A stretch of DNA of 47,383 bases from Prorocentrum cordatum (GCA_963575745.1 CAUYUJ010003876.1:27501-74883); one strand, 5' to 3'; counted from the first letter of the stretch, positions 29,431-40,849 are shown. Notes: generated by a model from the letters alone, not told the origin. A program made the numbers and translations.

Positions 29431-30320
29431 GCGGCGCGCACAAAGGGAAGGTTAGGTGAGGGGGGAGGGCTTCTTAGAAGCACCCTGCGCCTTAGAAGGC
29501 GCTGGCATCTGGCGGATTTCGGAAACCCTGAACCCACAAACGTTTTCATCCCTTGGAGACGTTTTTTGCTTCCGCCGCCTTCCGCCGGCGGAGGCGGCCT
29601 CGTTATGCTTCCACCGCCCTTCCGCCGCGGAAGAGACGGCAGCTCCTTCTATTATCCTCGAAGGCAAGGCCCTCTTTGGAACGCCCCATTTACAGATAAA
29701 GGCCCTCGCCTCCCAAGAGGCAGGGGTTAATGGAACGAACAATGACATAAACATAAAAACTCGGAGGTCCGCGCGTATTTCTCGGATCCGCTGCCGTGCC
29801 GACCGTGTCGACCGTACTGGACGATTCCGTACCGGCAACGTCTTCCGTACCCGACGGTTCGCGGTCTTCGGGAGCCTCGACCCTTTCCGGAGGGGTCGAG
29901 ACTTCCGAAGACCGCGTGTTGAACAACATGTGGGCGTCGCACACGTCTGAGCTTCTCTCTGAGCCTGTCCCCCCCCCCTAGCCTTGCCCCACGGCCCACG
30001 GCGCTCCTCGTCTCGGCTGGTCTCTGCATCGCGGGGTGGCCCAGCATATACCCGAGCGTCCCGAGTGCGCACCGCTGGGACTATCCTGCGCAACATCCTC
30101 CCCCGACTTGGAGGCCGCTGGGGGGTCCGAGCTTGCTTGGGCCCGAAAAAGACCGGTCAGGAGGGGGGATGTGACAAAATCCTGTCAGAATCGGTCCCCA
30201 GACCTGGTGCGACTGTTCACCCCGGATCCGTGACGGTCCCGGGGCCCGCAAACGGCCTCCAGAGGCCGAAAAAGGAAAAAGCACCTCCCTGAACCAGAAG
30301 CTCGAACCTGCCCCCTATAG
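29431..30320. other. No gene; family B fragment, element I fragment, hairpin
   Basis: GGCGGCGCGCACAAAGGGAA (29432) and CTTCTTAGAAGC are family B-like. The element I left half lies at 29731-29795. GCGGTCTTCGGGAGCC and GGTCGAGACTTCCGAAGACC form a hairpin (29859-29912). No domain similarity. Confidence 0.5.
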
Positions 30321-30760
30321 CTCCCGACCGTAATTATTATTAGTATCCTTATCATTATTATCATTCGTCGTATAATCAGTATTACTATTATTAATAATAT
30401 TAAGAATATTATTAATATTATTATTATTATTGTTATTATAATTATATTATTATTTTTATTAGTATTATTATTATTAGTATTATGATTATGATTATTGTTA
30501 TTTCTATTATTCTTATGCTCATTACCATTATCGTTATTCTTACTACTGTTATTATGAACCGTACTATTATGATTGATATCAGTATTATTGTGACTATGAT
30601 TATTATCATTATTATTACTATCATTATTTTCATTATTATCCTTAGCATTCCCATTCTTATTAGTATTACATTATTATTAGTCTGTTGAGGATTATTCATA
30701 TGATGTATATATATGTATATATATTTATGTTTATATATACATATATATATATATATATAT
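30321..30760. repeat. AT-rich (ATT)n tract followed by (TA)n
   Basis: TATTATTATTA with CAT/GAT variants to about 30690, then TATATA to 30760. The only strongly AT-rich block of this size in the window. Confidence 0.95.
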
Positions 30761-31106
30761 TACCAACCCTGGCGACGACGACGGCGCACGGTGCAGGAAC
30801 GTTGCTCCCCATAGTTGCGCGCAGGCTACGGCTGCTGGTCCCCAGGGCTGCGCTCAGCCTCCCTGCCGTGCGTCCACGCTTCTGCCTCCGAGCCCTCGCC
30901 GCTTTTGACCACCCCTCGCCGCTCGTCGAGCGGCCCCTGGATCGAAACAGCTGCCGCCGTCTTCCCCAATTCGCCCTCCTCCTCCCGAGCGGCTCCCCTC
31001 CCCCCCTCCTGGGCGCCCGACGCTGCGAGCAGCGGCGGTTGGCGGCCCCAGGGCCCGACGACTCGCCCCAGAGGCCGACATCCAAGCAGAACACCGGGAC
31101 TTGCTG
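30761..31106. other. No gene recognised
   Basis: GC-rich sequence between the AT tract and element B4. Overlapping frames lack domains. Confidence 0.4.
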
Positions 31107-31314
31107 GGGCAACGAGCGAGGGGCGGAGGCGAGGGAGAAAGAGGAGGCCTTCTCAGAAGGCAGCGGGGCTTCTCCGAAGCGCTCCGGCCCTCCGACAGCT
31201 TCCCGGTACCTTCGGGAGAGGCTCAGGACACTTCTCAGAAGGCCAGGGGGCCTTCCGAGCCTTCTCCCGAGGAGGCCCGCCCCCTCTCGCTGCCCCCGCG
31301 GGCTCGCCGCCGAC
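31107..31314. mobile_element. TIR element B, copy 4
   Basis: Left GGGGCAACGAGCGAGGGGCG, right GCTGCCCCCGCGGGCTCGCC with GCC. The interior GGCCTTCTCAGAAGGC and CACTTCTCAGAAGGCC palindromes match B1-B3. Ends are more diverged than in B1. Confidence 0.65.
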
Positions 31315-31620
31315 TGCAGAAGGGGCACCGACTCGGGGGGGGACCCGCATGCCCAGACCCCCGACGCCATGACTCTGTTCACAACGTCGACCCAGGCGGA
31401 GGGAGGTGGAGGTTGCCAGGGGCCAGGGGGCTCACGGGGGATCCACTCCCCGCCCTCGCACCCAGAGTTCCATTTCTCACAGCGGCTGTGGGGTTCGTTA
31501 CTTTTGCCATGGGTCTCGCCAGCTTGGGTTTCAGACCAACAATGCTGCAAGCGCCCAGAAAGGTCTGGGTCCCTCTTCCTCGGCTGAAGTACAACGAGGC
31601 CGCCTCCGACGGCGAAGGGG
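31315..31620. other. No gene recognised
   Basis: CCATGACTCTGTTCACAACG with TCGACCC (31367-31394) matches the dispersed sequence at 18587 and 43222. Otherwise unique. Confidence 0.4.
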
Positions 31621-31845
<225 letters not shown>

Positions 31846-32049
31846 GGGGGGGTACCTCGCAGGCCGCCCCGCAGGCCGCCTCGCAGGCCGCCCCCGCGCC
31901 GCGCGCCTCTGCCATGTGCCGCGCCGAGGGCCGCCGGGGGAGGCGCCCCGCCGAGGGCCCGCCGCCGAGGGGGCGCCCCGCCGAAGGCCCTGGCCGCCGA
32001 AGCCGACCACGCGCAGGGGCGAGGAGGGGGAGGAGGCGGGAAGCGAGGC
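31846..32049. other. GC-rich spacer, no gene
   Basis: Short GCAGGCCGCC and GCCGAGGGC repeats only. Confidence 0.5.
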
Positions 32050-32625
32050 AGAATCGCATGGGGGGAGGAGGGGGAGGAGGAGGAGGAGGAGAAGGAGGAG
32101 GAGGAGGAGGAGGAGGAGGAGGAGGAGGAGGAGGAGGAGGAGGAGGAGGAGGAGGAGGAGGAGGAGCAGGATAGAGGAGGAGGAGGAGGAGGAGGAGGAG
32201 GAGGGGAGGAGGAGGAGGAGGAGGGTGGGGAGGAGGAGGGAGGAGGAGGAGAGGAGGAGGAGGAGGGGAGGAGGAGGAGGAGGGGAGGAGGAGGAGAGAG
32301 GGAGGAGGAGAGGAGAGGAGGATAGGCGGAGGAGGAGGAGGAGGAGGAGGAGGAGGAGGAGGAGGAGGAGGAGGAGAGGAGGAGGAGGAGGAGGAGGAGG
32401 AGGAGGAGGAGGGAGGTGGAGGAGGAGGAGGGAGAGGAGGAGGAGGAGGAGGAGGAGGAGGAGGAGGAGGAGGAGGAGGAGGAGGAGGAGGAGGAGGAGG
32501 AGGAGGAGGAGGAGAGGAGGAGGAGGAGAGAGGAGGAGGAGGAGGAGGAGGAGGAGGAGGAGGAGGAGGAGGGTGGAGGGAGGAGGAGCAGGATAGAGGA
32601 GGAGGAGGAGGAGGAGAGGCCGGGG
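32050..32625. repeat. (GGA)n microsatellite, about 575 bp
   Basis: GGA repeats with GAGGGA, GGTGGA and GGATAGAGGA variants; similar variants occur at 36180-36540. Confidence 0.95.
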
Positions 32626-32699
32626 GATTGTGGAGCCCCTGTGGGTTTCAAACGATTATCTACGATATTTCAAGTTGCTCCTCATCATTATTCTGATAT

Positions 32700-35107
32700 T
32701 TCCCTCTCTCGCATTCTCTCTCTCTCTCAATCTCTCCCACTCCCATTCCCATTCCATTCCCATTCACATTCCCAATACCATTACCATTACCATTCCCATC
32801 CCCATTCCCATTCCCATTCACATTACCATTACCATTACCTTTACCTTTATCTTTACCTTTACCCTTGTCATTACCATTACCATTACCATGGCCATTACAA
32901 TTGCCATTGTCAATGCCATTGCCATTCCCATTGCCATTGCCATTGCCATTACGTGTGCCGTTGCCATTGCCATTGTATTGCCATTGCCAATCACCACCCC
33001 GTTACCATTACCATTACCGTTACCATTACCATTACCATTACCACTACCATTCCCATTACCATTAGCCACTACCATTACCATTGCCATTACCATTAGCATT
33101 ACCAACACCATTGCCATTACCATTACCATTACCATTATCATTACCATTACCGCTGCCATCACCATTACAATTCCCATTCCCATCACCATTGTCATTACCA
33201 TTACCGTTACCAGTACCATTACCATTACCATTACCATTGCCATTATCATTACCACTACCACTACCATTTCCATTCCCGTTCCCGTTCCAATTTCCACTAC
33301 GATTCCCATTCCCATTCCCATTCCCATCCCCATCCCCATTACCATTACCATTACCATTACCATGACCATGACCATGACCATTACCATTTCCATGGCCATT
33401 GCTATTGCCATTGCCATTGCCGCTGCCATTCCCATTGCCGTTGCCATTGCCATTACCATTACCATTGCCATCGCCGTTGCCATTGCCATTGCCATTGCCA
33501 ATCGCTACCCCGTTACCATTGCCATAACCATTACCATTACCGTTACCGTCACCATTACCATTCCCAGTACCATTACCATTACCACTGTCATTGCCATTAC
33601 CATTACCATTGTCATTGCCATTGCCACTCGCCACTACCATTACCACTGCCATTCGCCACTACCATTACCATTATCATTGCCATTGCCATTGCCATTCGCC
33701 ACTACCGTTAACATTGCCAGTACCATTACCATTCCGATTCACATTCCCATGCCCAATGCCATTACCATTACCATTACCATTACCATTACCATTGCAACAG
33801 CCATTGCCATTACCATTGCCATTATCATTACCTTTACCTCTACCTTTACCTCTACCCTTACCCTTACCATTCCCATTTCCGTTACCACTGCCACTGCCAT
33901 TTCCATTCCCGTTCCCATATCCATTCCCATTCACATTCCCGTTCCTGTTCCCATTCACATTACCATTACCATTACCATTGCCATTGCCATTGCCATGGCC
34001 ATTACCATTGCCATTGCCATTCCCATTGATATTGCCATTGCCATTGCCATTGCCATTACCATTACCGTTGCCATTGTCATTGTCATTGCCATTGCCAGTC
34101 GCTACCCCGTTACCACTATCATTACCGTTACCATCACCAGTACCATTACCATTACCTCTGTCATTCGCATTGCCATTGCCATTGCCATTGGCCACTACCA
34201 TTGCCATTGCCAGTACCATTTCCATTGCCATTCCCATTCCCATGACCATTACCATTACCATTACCATTATCATTTCCATTACCATTACCATTACCTTTAC
34301 CTCTACCTTTACCTTTACCCTTACCCTTACCCTTATCATTCCCATTTCCGTTACCACTACCACTACCATTTCCATTCCCGTTCTCGTTCCCATTCCCATT
34401 CACATTCCCGTTCCCATTCCCACTACCATTGCCATTACCATTACACTTACCATTGCCGTTGCCACTGCCATGGCCATTATCATTGTCATTGCCATTGCCA
34501 TTGCCAATCCCGTTGCCATTGCCATTACCATTGCCATTGTCATTGTCATTGCCATTGCCAATCGCTACCCCGTTACCATTACCATTACCGTTACCATTAC
34601 CATTACCAGTACCAGTACCATTACCTCTGTCATTATAATTTCCATCACCATTACCATTACCATTACCATTACCATTACCATTACCATTGCCATTGCCATT
34701 GCCATTGCCATTGCCATTGCCATTCGCCACTACCATTACCATTGCCAGTACCATTTCCATTGCCATTGCCATTCCCATTCCCATTCCCATTACCGCTGCC
34801 ATTACCATTAGACTTCCAATACCATTACCATTTCCATTACCATTACCAGTGCCATTACCATTACCACTACAACTACCACAATCATTTCCATTCCCGTTCC
34901 CGTTCCCATTCCCACTCCCATTCCCATTACCATTACCATTACCATTACCACTGCCATTGCCATTGCCATTACCATTGCCATTGTCATTGCCTCGCTACCC
35001 CGTTACCACTATCATTACCGTAACCATTACCAGTACCATTGCCATTACTAATGTCATTACCATTACCACTACCATTGCCATTGTCATTGCCATTGCCATT
35101 GCCATTC
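32700..35107. repeat. 2.4 kb CCATTR-type hexamer satellite with higher-order pattern
   Basis: Almost pure CCATTA, CCATTG, CCATTC and CCGTTA hexamers. The landmark CGCTACCCCGTTACC recurs near 33505, 34103, 34562 and 34993, with a variant near 32995. CTTACCCTTACC / CTTTACCTCTACC blocks recur near 32840, 33830 and 34290. The 797-codon plus frame and matching minus frames are stop-free by-products. Confidence 0.95.
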
Positions 35108-35269
35108 GAGGATCTCAGTAGGAATCATTCAGTGGAGGGTTTCAGTAGGAATCCACATGTGGAGGATTTCAGTAGGAATCATTCAGCGGGGGGGTTCGAT
35201 AGGAACCCTTCTGTCGAGGATTTCAGTGTGAATCCTTCTTATGAGGGCGCTTAATAGGAATCCTTCTAG
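35108..35269. repeat. Six tandem 27-bp units (9-residue repeats in one frame)
   Basis: Unit GAGGATTTCAGTAGGAATCA plus TTCAGTG, diverging towards the right. The plus frame gives EDFSRNHSV-like nonapeptides. Short and without a protein context, so most likely a minisatellite. Confidence 0.8.
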
Positions 35270-35323
35270 GGGGGAGGGCAGGCGTGGCCACGTCGCATTT
35301 CTTTTTTTCCTCCTGGCGTCCCC

Positions 35324-35411
35324 CCCAAGGAAAAACAAAAAATCTGGGGGGGGGGGGGGCACGCCAGCATTTTTTTTTTTTTTTTTTTTTTTTCTCGGGG
35401 GGGGGGGGACA
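35324..35411. repeat. Homopolymer-armed inverted repeat, copy 1
   Basis: CTGGCGTCCCCCCC faces GGGGGGGCACGCCAG across an A-rich centre, followed by an uninterrupted T-run and a G-run. Probably related to copy 2 at 35726. Confidence 0.6.
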
Positions 35412-35429
35412 CCAGGAGACACAAAAAAA

Positions 35430-35720
35430 GCAGAGAGGTAGGAGGAGGGGGAGGAGGGAGGAGGAGGAGGAGGAGAGGCGGAGGAGGAGGAGGAGGAGGA
35501 GGAGGAGGACGACGACACAGAGCAGAATTTGCCCAGAAACAGTCGCGAACTCAGGCCCATCGGGCTTCGCGGCCCGATGGGCCCCGTGCCACTCGGGCTC
35601 CGACGGTGGAGGAGGGGGAGAGGTAGGAGAAGGAGGAGGAGGAGGAAGAGGAGGAGGAGGAGGAGGAGGAGGAGGACGAGGAGAAGGATGAGGAGGAGGA
35701 GGAGGAGGGAGGAGAGGATT
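35430..35720. repeat. (GGA)n tract with a hairpin inside
   Basis: GGA repeats on both sides of about 100 bp of unique sequence. That sequence contains the perfect hairpin GGCCCATCGGGC (35554-35565) / GCCCGATGGGCC (35572-35583). Confidence 0.8.
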
Positions 35721-35725
35721 TTCAT

Positions 35726-35822
35726 CCCCCCCCCCCCGAAAAAAAAAAAGAAAAAAAAAAAGGGCGGATCCGCCCAGTTTTTTTTTTGTTTTTTGTTTTT
35801 TTTTCCTGGGGGGGGGGGGGGA
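35726..35822. repeat. Homopolymer-armed palindrome, copy 2
   Basis: Order: C12, G, A11, G, A-run, core GGGCGGATCCGCCC (35762-35775), A, T-run, G, T-run, CC, T, G-run. The two halves are inverted copies built almost only of homopolymers. Confidence 0.8.
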
Positions 35823-35859
35823 GGGGGCCAAACAACGAAAATGGTATTGTTCCTTTTGG

Positions 35860-36349
35860 AGGAGGAGGAGGAGGAGGAGGAGAGGAGGAGGAGGAGGAGG
35901 AGGAGGAGGAGGAGGAGGAGGAGAGAGGAGGCCGCCACAGAGCACGCATATCTCATTGAAATAGACGCGCGAACTCAGTGTGAAAGCCTCGCTTTGGCGC
36001 CTTCGACCCCGAGGGGCTCCACAATCCCCCGTTCTCGAGGGAGGAGGAGGAGGAGGAGGAGGAGGAGGGGAGGAGGAGGGAGGAGGAGGAGGAGGAGGAG
36101 GAGGAGGAGGAGGAGGAGGAGGAGGAGGAGGAGGAGGAGGAGGAGGAGGAGGAGGAGGAGGAGGAGGAGGAGGAGGAGGAGGAGGTGAGAGGGAGGAGGG
36201 GAGGAGGGAGGAGGGAGGAGGGAGGAGGGAGGAGGAGGGAGGGAGGAGGAGGAGGAGGATGGAGGAGGCGGATAGAGGAGGGAGAAGGGAGGAGGAGGGG
36301 AGGAGGAGGAGGAGGAGGAGGAGGGTGGAGGAGGAGGGAGCAGGATAGA

Positions 36350-36380
<31 letters not shown>

Positions 36381-36545
36381 GTGGAGGGAGGAGGAGGATA
36401 GAGGAGGGAGGAGGAGGAGGAGGAGGAGGGGCAGGAGGAGGAGGGTGGAGGGAGGAGGAGCAGGATAGAGGAGGAGGAGGGAGGAGGAGGAGGAGGAGGA
36501 GGAGGAGGAGGAGGAGGAGGAGGAGGAGGAGGGAGGAGGAGGAGG
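35860..36545. repeat. (GGA)n microsatellite
   Basis: Two GGA blocks separated by about 110 bp of unique sequence (35932-36040); GGATAGAGGA variants are frequent in the right block. Confidence 0.95.
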
Positions 36546-36727
36546 ATCGAGGAGGAGGCGAGCATCGAGGAACATCGAGGAGAATCGAGGGTCCTCGACG
36601 AGGATCGAGGAGTATCGAGGGCTTGCCCTGACTGGAGCCCGAGCCGCCCCAGCGCTTCAGCCTGTGGATCTTGGCCCCGGGGAAGACGAAGGCAGAATCG
36701 AGACAAAATCGGACCTATATACAAGAA
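36546..36727. other. (ATCGAGGA)-type degenerate repeats, then unique sequence
   Basis: ATCGAGGAACATCGAGGAGA-like octamer repeats to about 36630. No gene. Confidence 0.6.
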
Positions 36728-36890
36728 GGGGCTCAAGGACGCACAAACAGATGGACACAAATCCCAGGATCCCCCTGCATTCTCCATTTGTTCTGACTGC
36801 TCGTCCCCCCCCACCCACACACACAACCCATGTTTTCCAACATGTCCTGGGGAATCGGCGATGATTTGTGCCTGTGTTTTCCCTTCTGGG
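36728..36890 (-). repeat. Dispersed AT-rich repeat D, copy 3
   Basis: GGGGCTCAAGGACGCACAAA at the left, TCCTGGGGAATCGGCGATGA and TGTGTTTTCCCTTCTGGG at the right. The most diverged copy. Same orientation as the others. Confidence 0.7.
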
Positions 36891-37451
36891 CAAATCGAAC
36901 ATCGAACATCTCTGAGGATCGACGGGCTTGGAGGACGTGCCGGGCGCCACGGCGGTGCCGTGGCGTCCTCTGGAGCGTTTCCTCTCGACTCGAGGCCTGC
37001 CGGAAGAGTGCACTTGGGCAGGGGGTGGCCTCTCGTGCGCGGCTCCGCGCGACCACACACGGGCCGGCTCCATATGCTGCACCAGCAAGGTTGCACTGCA
37101 TCGTATGCCAGAGCGCACTGCTTGGGGTCGCCGCCGGCCAGCATGCTTGTGAAGTGCTTGTGAAGCGTTCTCTTCTTCGATCTCTCGACTGCACGCGAGA
37201 GCGGCTTTGGGCAAGAGCGACCTCTGGTGTGCGGTTTTCGTTGCTCAAGGTGCCCCTGGCCCGAGGTCATCTCAGCTTTTCGCTCACTTTTGGAGCCCCT
37301 GGGGCCTCTGGGCCTCGCGAGGGCTGCCCTGGAGGCCGGGGGGGTCTCCTTGGAGATCCTGGGAGCACCTTGGGCCAGGGGCACTCCTAGCAACACCCGA
37401 GGCGAAGGGGCCAAAACCAAGCGTGCCTGCCGGTGCTGGGGAGAGCCCCGT
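36891..37451. other. No recognised gene; possible minus-strand coding fragment
   Basis: The minus frame about 37175-36925 contains LHKHFTSMLAGGDPKQCALA then YDAVQPCWCSIWSRPVCGRA. It is less biased than neighbouring frames but matches no family I know, so it may be an exon fragment or chance. Confidence 0.3.
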
Positions 37452-37687
37452 GTGAGCGTTTTTTATTCGCGTTTCGACATTGGGCGGAAGGGGGAGGGGG
37501 AGGGGGGGGGTCTGGCTCCGGACCTCTGCTTAGTGCGTCTGTTTGCAAGAGTGCGGCCCTTCTGGGGGAGACTCCACCCGCTCGAAACAGGCGCCAAAGA
37601 ACAGCCAAGATCCACTCCATGGGGGGGCGGAGGGGGGGATTCGAGGGCCCACGCCGATCGGCAAAACAATGAATAAAAAACGATCAC
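37452..37687. mobile_element. TIR element C, copy 2
   Basis: Left GTGAGCGTTTTTTATTCGCG, right AATGAATAAAAAACGATCAC (inverted). The interior CTGGCTCCGGACCTCTGCTT and CCGCTCGAAACAGGCGCC matches C1. Confidence 0.85.
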
Positions 37688-38162
37688 AACTGCGGACCAC
37701 GGTAACTGTTGTTTGGAACACCGAGCGCGAATCTGTAGCTACTGATGGCCCGGGCGGGTGGGCTGGGGAGGTACTCAAATAAGAAGAGGCGCCAGGAAAT
37801 CTGGGGAGATGTCATGGCCCCCGCCATGATACCCCCCCAAGTCATCACCCCCCCCTTGGCCGCCCTCGATGCTCCTCCCCATCTCCCCCTCCCAGCCAGG
37901 AGAGCCCAGAATCTAATCGATAAGTCGGATCGGCGTTGAAAATGAATCGGATCGGTGGAAATCGGCAGCCAAGCCGGGAAAAATCGCATGGGCGGACATC
38001 GGCAGGCTAGTATGCCTCCGATGAGAAATCGGAGCCCAAATCGGAATCCCAAGTCGAATCGAATCGGAATCGGAAGCCATCGAAGTCGGATCGACTCCAA
38101 TCGGAGGAATCGAGATGACCCCTGCATCCCCCTCCCAGCCGGGGCGGCGGTGCTTTCTTAAA
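37688..38162. other. No gene; ATCGGA-rich sequence
   Basis: GAATCGGATCGG-like words are dense at 37915-38110 and again at 43850-44045. No coding similarity. Confidence 0.45.
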
Positions 38163-38302
38163 GGGGCCCAGGGACACACAAGTAAATATATACAAATCCC
38201 AGGATGACCCATATTTTCTAATATTTTCTGAGATTTCGTATCCCCCCCCCACTTCCAATATTTTCCCATCTTTTCCTGGGAGTCGACGATTGCCCCTCCT
38301 GA
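38163..38302 (-). repeat. Dispersed AT-rich repeat D, copy 4
   Basis: GGGGCCCAGGGACACACAAG at the left. The right end is shortened: GGGAGTCGACGATTGCCCCT then CCTGA, lacking the GTGTCTGTGTG segment. Confidence 0.8.
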
Positions 38303-38389
38303 TTTTTGAAGGTTGGGCTCTCTGGCATGCTGGGGGGCGCTGCCCAATTCGAAGGCTCTGCGTTGGCGTCGCCACGGTTTTAGGTTTCG

Positions 38390-38591
38390 GTCGGGCGTGT
38401 CCCCCTGATTACAGGCGGATTTTGGACGACAAATAAAAAAGAGAGAGTCAACATATACATATATATTTATATATGTATATATACATGTATATATATATAC
38501 ACAAACAGAGTCCGAACATAATAGAAAAATCGTCCCCAGACTATTTTTGGACTACTTTTGAATCTCCCCCCTGTAGACGGACCCGCCCGAC
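38390..38591. mobile_element. TIR element A, copy 5, with internal (TA)n
   Basis: Left GTCGGGCGTGTCCCCCTGAT then ACAGGCGGATTTTGGACGAC. Right CTGTAGACGGACCCGCCCGA with C. The interior has ATATAT repeats (38452-38500) and AGACTATTTTTGGACTACTT. Confidence 0.85.
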
Positions 38592-38920
38592 TTTCTTTTT
38601 ACGTGGGCCCTGAGCTCCGACGCTGCAAGAAACAAATGCGACCGATCGCCACAGATCACGCGCTGCAGCCCCGGACTCCATCTCTCCCTGCGGCATTTTT
38701 CGAGCCGCACCGATCTGCGAGGGTCCCGGGGCCCGAAGCGGAGCGAAGACGCCGGTGGTGAAAAGATGCAACAGATCGCCACAAATCACACGCCGGAGCC
38801 GCACCGATCTGCGAGGGTCCCGGGGCCCGAAGCGGAGCCAGGATCCCGGGGTGCTTGCAACAGCTGACGGGCCTGCGCGCCGCACGTGGGCTCGGAGGCA
38901 TCGGGGGGCAAACGCACGGG
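38592..38920. other. No gene; direct repeat of CGGGGCCCGAAGCGGAGC
   Basis: ATCTGCGAGGGTCCCGGGGC with CCGAAGCGGAGC occurs at 38714-38745 and 38808-38839. The intervening CAGATCGCCACA also repeats. A short tandem duplication. Confidence 0.55.
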
Positions 38921-39062
38921 GTCGAGGAGGAGGAGGAGGAGCAGGAGGAGGGGGCATCGGAGGAGGAGGAGGAGGAGGAGGAGGAGGCATCGGGGCTCAA
39001 AGGCATCGGGGCATCGGGGGAGGAGGAGGAGGAGGAGGAGGAGGAGGAGGAGGAGGAGGCGG
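38921..39062. repeat. (GGA)n tract with GGCATCGG interruptions
   Basis: GGA repeats with GCATCGGGGCAT spacers. Confidence 0.9.
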
Positions 39063-39159
39063 CGGAGGGCCCGGGCACGTGCCAAGTGGGGGCCGGAGAG
39101 CGGCGGCGGGGGGCGGGAGAAAGAGGGAGGGCACTCCGAGGAGAGCAGCTGTGGTGCTG

Positions 39160-39480
39160 GGAGGGAGGGGTTGGGCGGATGAGAGGCATGAGCAATGTTG
39201 GAGGCCTGGAAATGGGCACCAACACCAACACAGGGGGTTGCCTCCACAGGGGAAAGGTGATCCTAGATTTCGGCGTTGGTGGTAATATTTCGGCCACCTT
39301 GGAAGCCAGAATATTAACACCATCGCCGAGATCGGGATCTTCTTCCCTCGGTGGAGGCACACCGCCGAAATTGGTGTTGGTGTCAACCTCTAGGCCTGCG
39401 ACAATAGTATTCGGATGCAGTGCGCGATATCTTCGACCGCCTACGGGTGATGATGCCCTCATCTCTCCCAGCCCCATCCT
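39160..39480. repeat. Large foldback element, arms of about 90-110 bp
   Basis: GGCACCAACACCAACAC ... TTGCCTCCAC ... GATTTCGGCGTTGGTGGTAA at the left is matched inverted at the right by TTAACACCATCGCCGAGATC ... GTGGAGGCACACC ... TTGGTGTTGGTGTC. The centre is near 39303, and the arms are roughly 80% identical over at least 90 bp. Confidence 0.75.
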
Positions 39481-40490
39481 CCGAACCCGAGGACTGTCTT
39501 CCTGACACTTACAGCGCGAAGAGCTTCGTCGGGAGTGGCCGGTGCGGCCGGCCTGTGCTGAGGCAGCCTGGCAGTGTGGACGCGGGGCGGCATCGCGGCC
39601 ACACACAGGGGCTGAAGCAGAGGCTGCAGGGCTTACGAAGAAACGCGGGCGACGATAAAAAACGGGTCTTGTGCGAGGCGGCGTAGCGACCTTACGCGAT
39701 GGCTTACGCGGGCCGCCAGCGCGGCACGCTGCATTGGAGATGAGGGCGCTCACGCGCGACCTTGCGCGGGCAGCTCACCCGCCACTGTCGGCGCAAAGGG
39801 CTCCGTTTATTCCCGTCGCTCGCATGAAACAGTCCTAATGCTGTGTAGGGAATTCTGCCTGCGTGCCAATGGGTGGTTCTGCGGATATTTGCCCGAGACA
39901 TCGGCTTTCTGGTCGCACGTCTTCTACACTTTCCGACCCAATTCGAGCTTGTCTCGCACTACCTGATGCTGCGCGAATGCGCGAAGTCTGGAAGCGGGCC
40001 ACTGATCGCATGAGTCCTTCCATTCCCTCAAGTGGCCCTGCTTTAGGCCCTCTCAAACTGGCAGTTCTATCTAGACTGATTTTGGGCTACATCTCTGCAC
40101 ATACCTTCAAGCCATGTGTGTGACGATGCCCCGCGGACTGCGCAAGAAGAACGTGTACAAACGCCGAGCCCTCTTCGAGATTAATCGCTTCCGCTGTGAA
40201 GTCTGTAGCCGCACTGCACGTCCAAGCCGTGGCATACGCCACAACACTGCCACGATATCCTACCCCCCCTTCCGCGTTCCACTGCCTGCTCCCCTAAAGA
40301 GCAACCCGCGGGTCGCCTTGGCCCTGTTCCACACCGCCACTGCATCGCCCATCGAATAGTTGCATACACGCTGCGCACGTTGCATCGAGCAGTGTCATCG
40401 TCGTCGACGCGCTGAGTTTTGCATGCCATGGGCCTTGGGTGGGGAAGGGGCACGTCCGACAGGCTTCGAGTGGGGCCAGGCGGCCCAAAA
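39481..40490. other. No gene recognised; moderate-GC island
   Basis: About 39830-40360 has lower GC and no repeats, like real exonic or old unique sequence, but no frame on either strand shows a domain. The plus frame 39863-40123 (86 codons) is the longest clean one. Confidence 0.4.
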
Positions 40491-40735
40491 CCCGAAACCC
40501 TAAGTCCTAAACCTTACACCCTGAACCCTAACCCGAAACCCTGAGCCCCAGACCTTAAAACCTAAATCCTAAACCCGAAACCCTCAGCCCTAAACCTTAA
40601 ACTCGAAACCCTAGGCCATAAGCCCTAAACCCTAAAGCCTAAATCCTAAACCCTGAGCCCTAAACCTTGACCCCTAAATCCTGAACCCTGAGCCCTAAAC
40701 CTTAACCCTTGAACCCTAAGCACCGCCGCGCGCGG
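40491..40735. repeat. Degenerate telomere-like (CCCTAAA)n tract
   Basis: CCCTAAA-related heptamers (CCCTGAG, CCTTAAA, CCCGAAA, TCCTAAA) for about 245 bp. The decay and internal position suggest an interstitial remnant, not an active chromosome end. Confidence 0.85.
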
Positions 40736-40849
40736 TCGCCTTCGCGCCCTCGCGCAGGCCCTCCCTGGAGACGGGCGGGCGCCCCCGGCCCAGACCGCGA
40801 CGCGCGCAGCGCGGTCATCTTCGCGCACCCGCGAGTGACCCAGGCTTGG

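Noticed and set aside
32630-35023. Open frame of about 797 codons rich in Ile, Thr and Pro
   Set aside because: It is the translation of the CCATTR satellite; a hexamer without stop words stays open in several frames on both strands.
40114-40359. Plus-strand 81-codon frame with CEVCSR
   Set aside because: One C-x2-C pair only, no further zinc ligands in spacing, no family match.
40491-40735. Real chromosome end
   Set aside because: The heptamers are strongly degenerate and ordinary elements continue on both sides.
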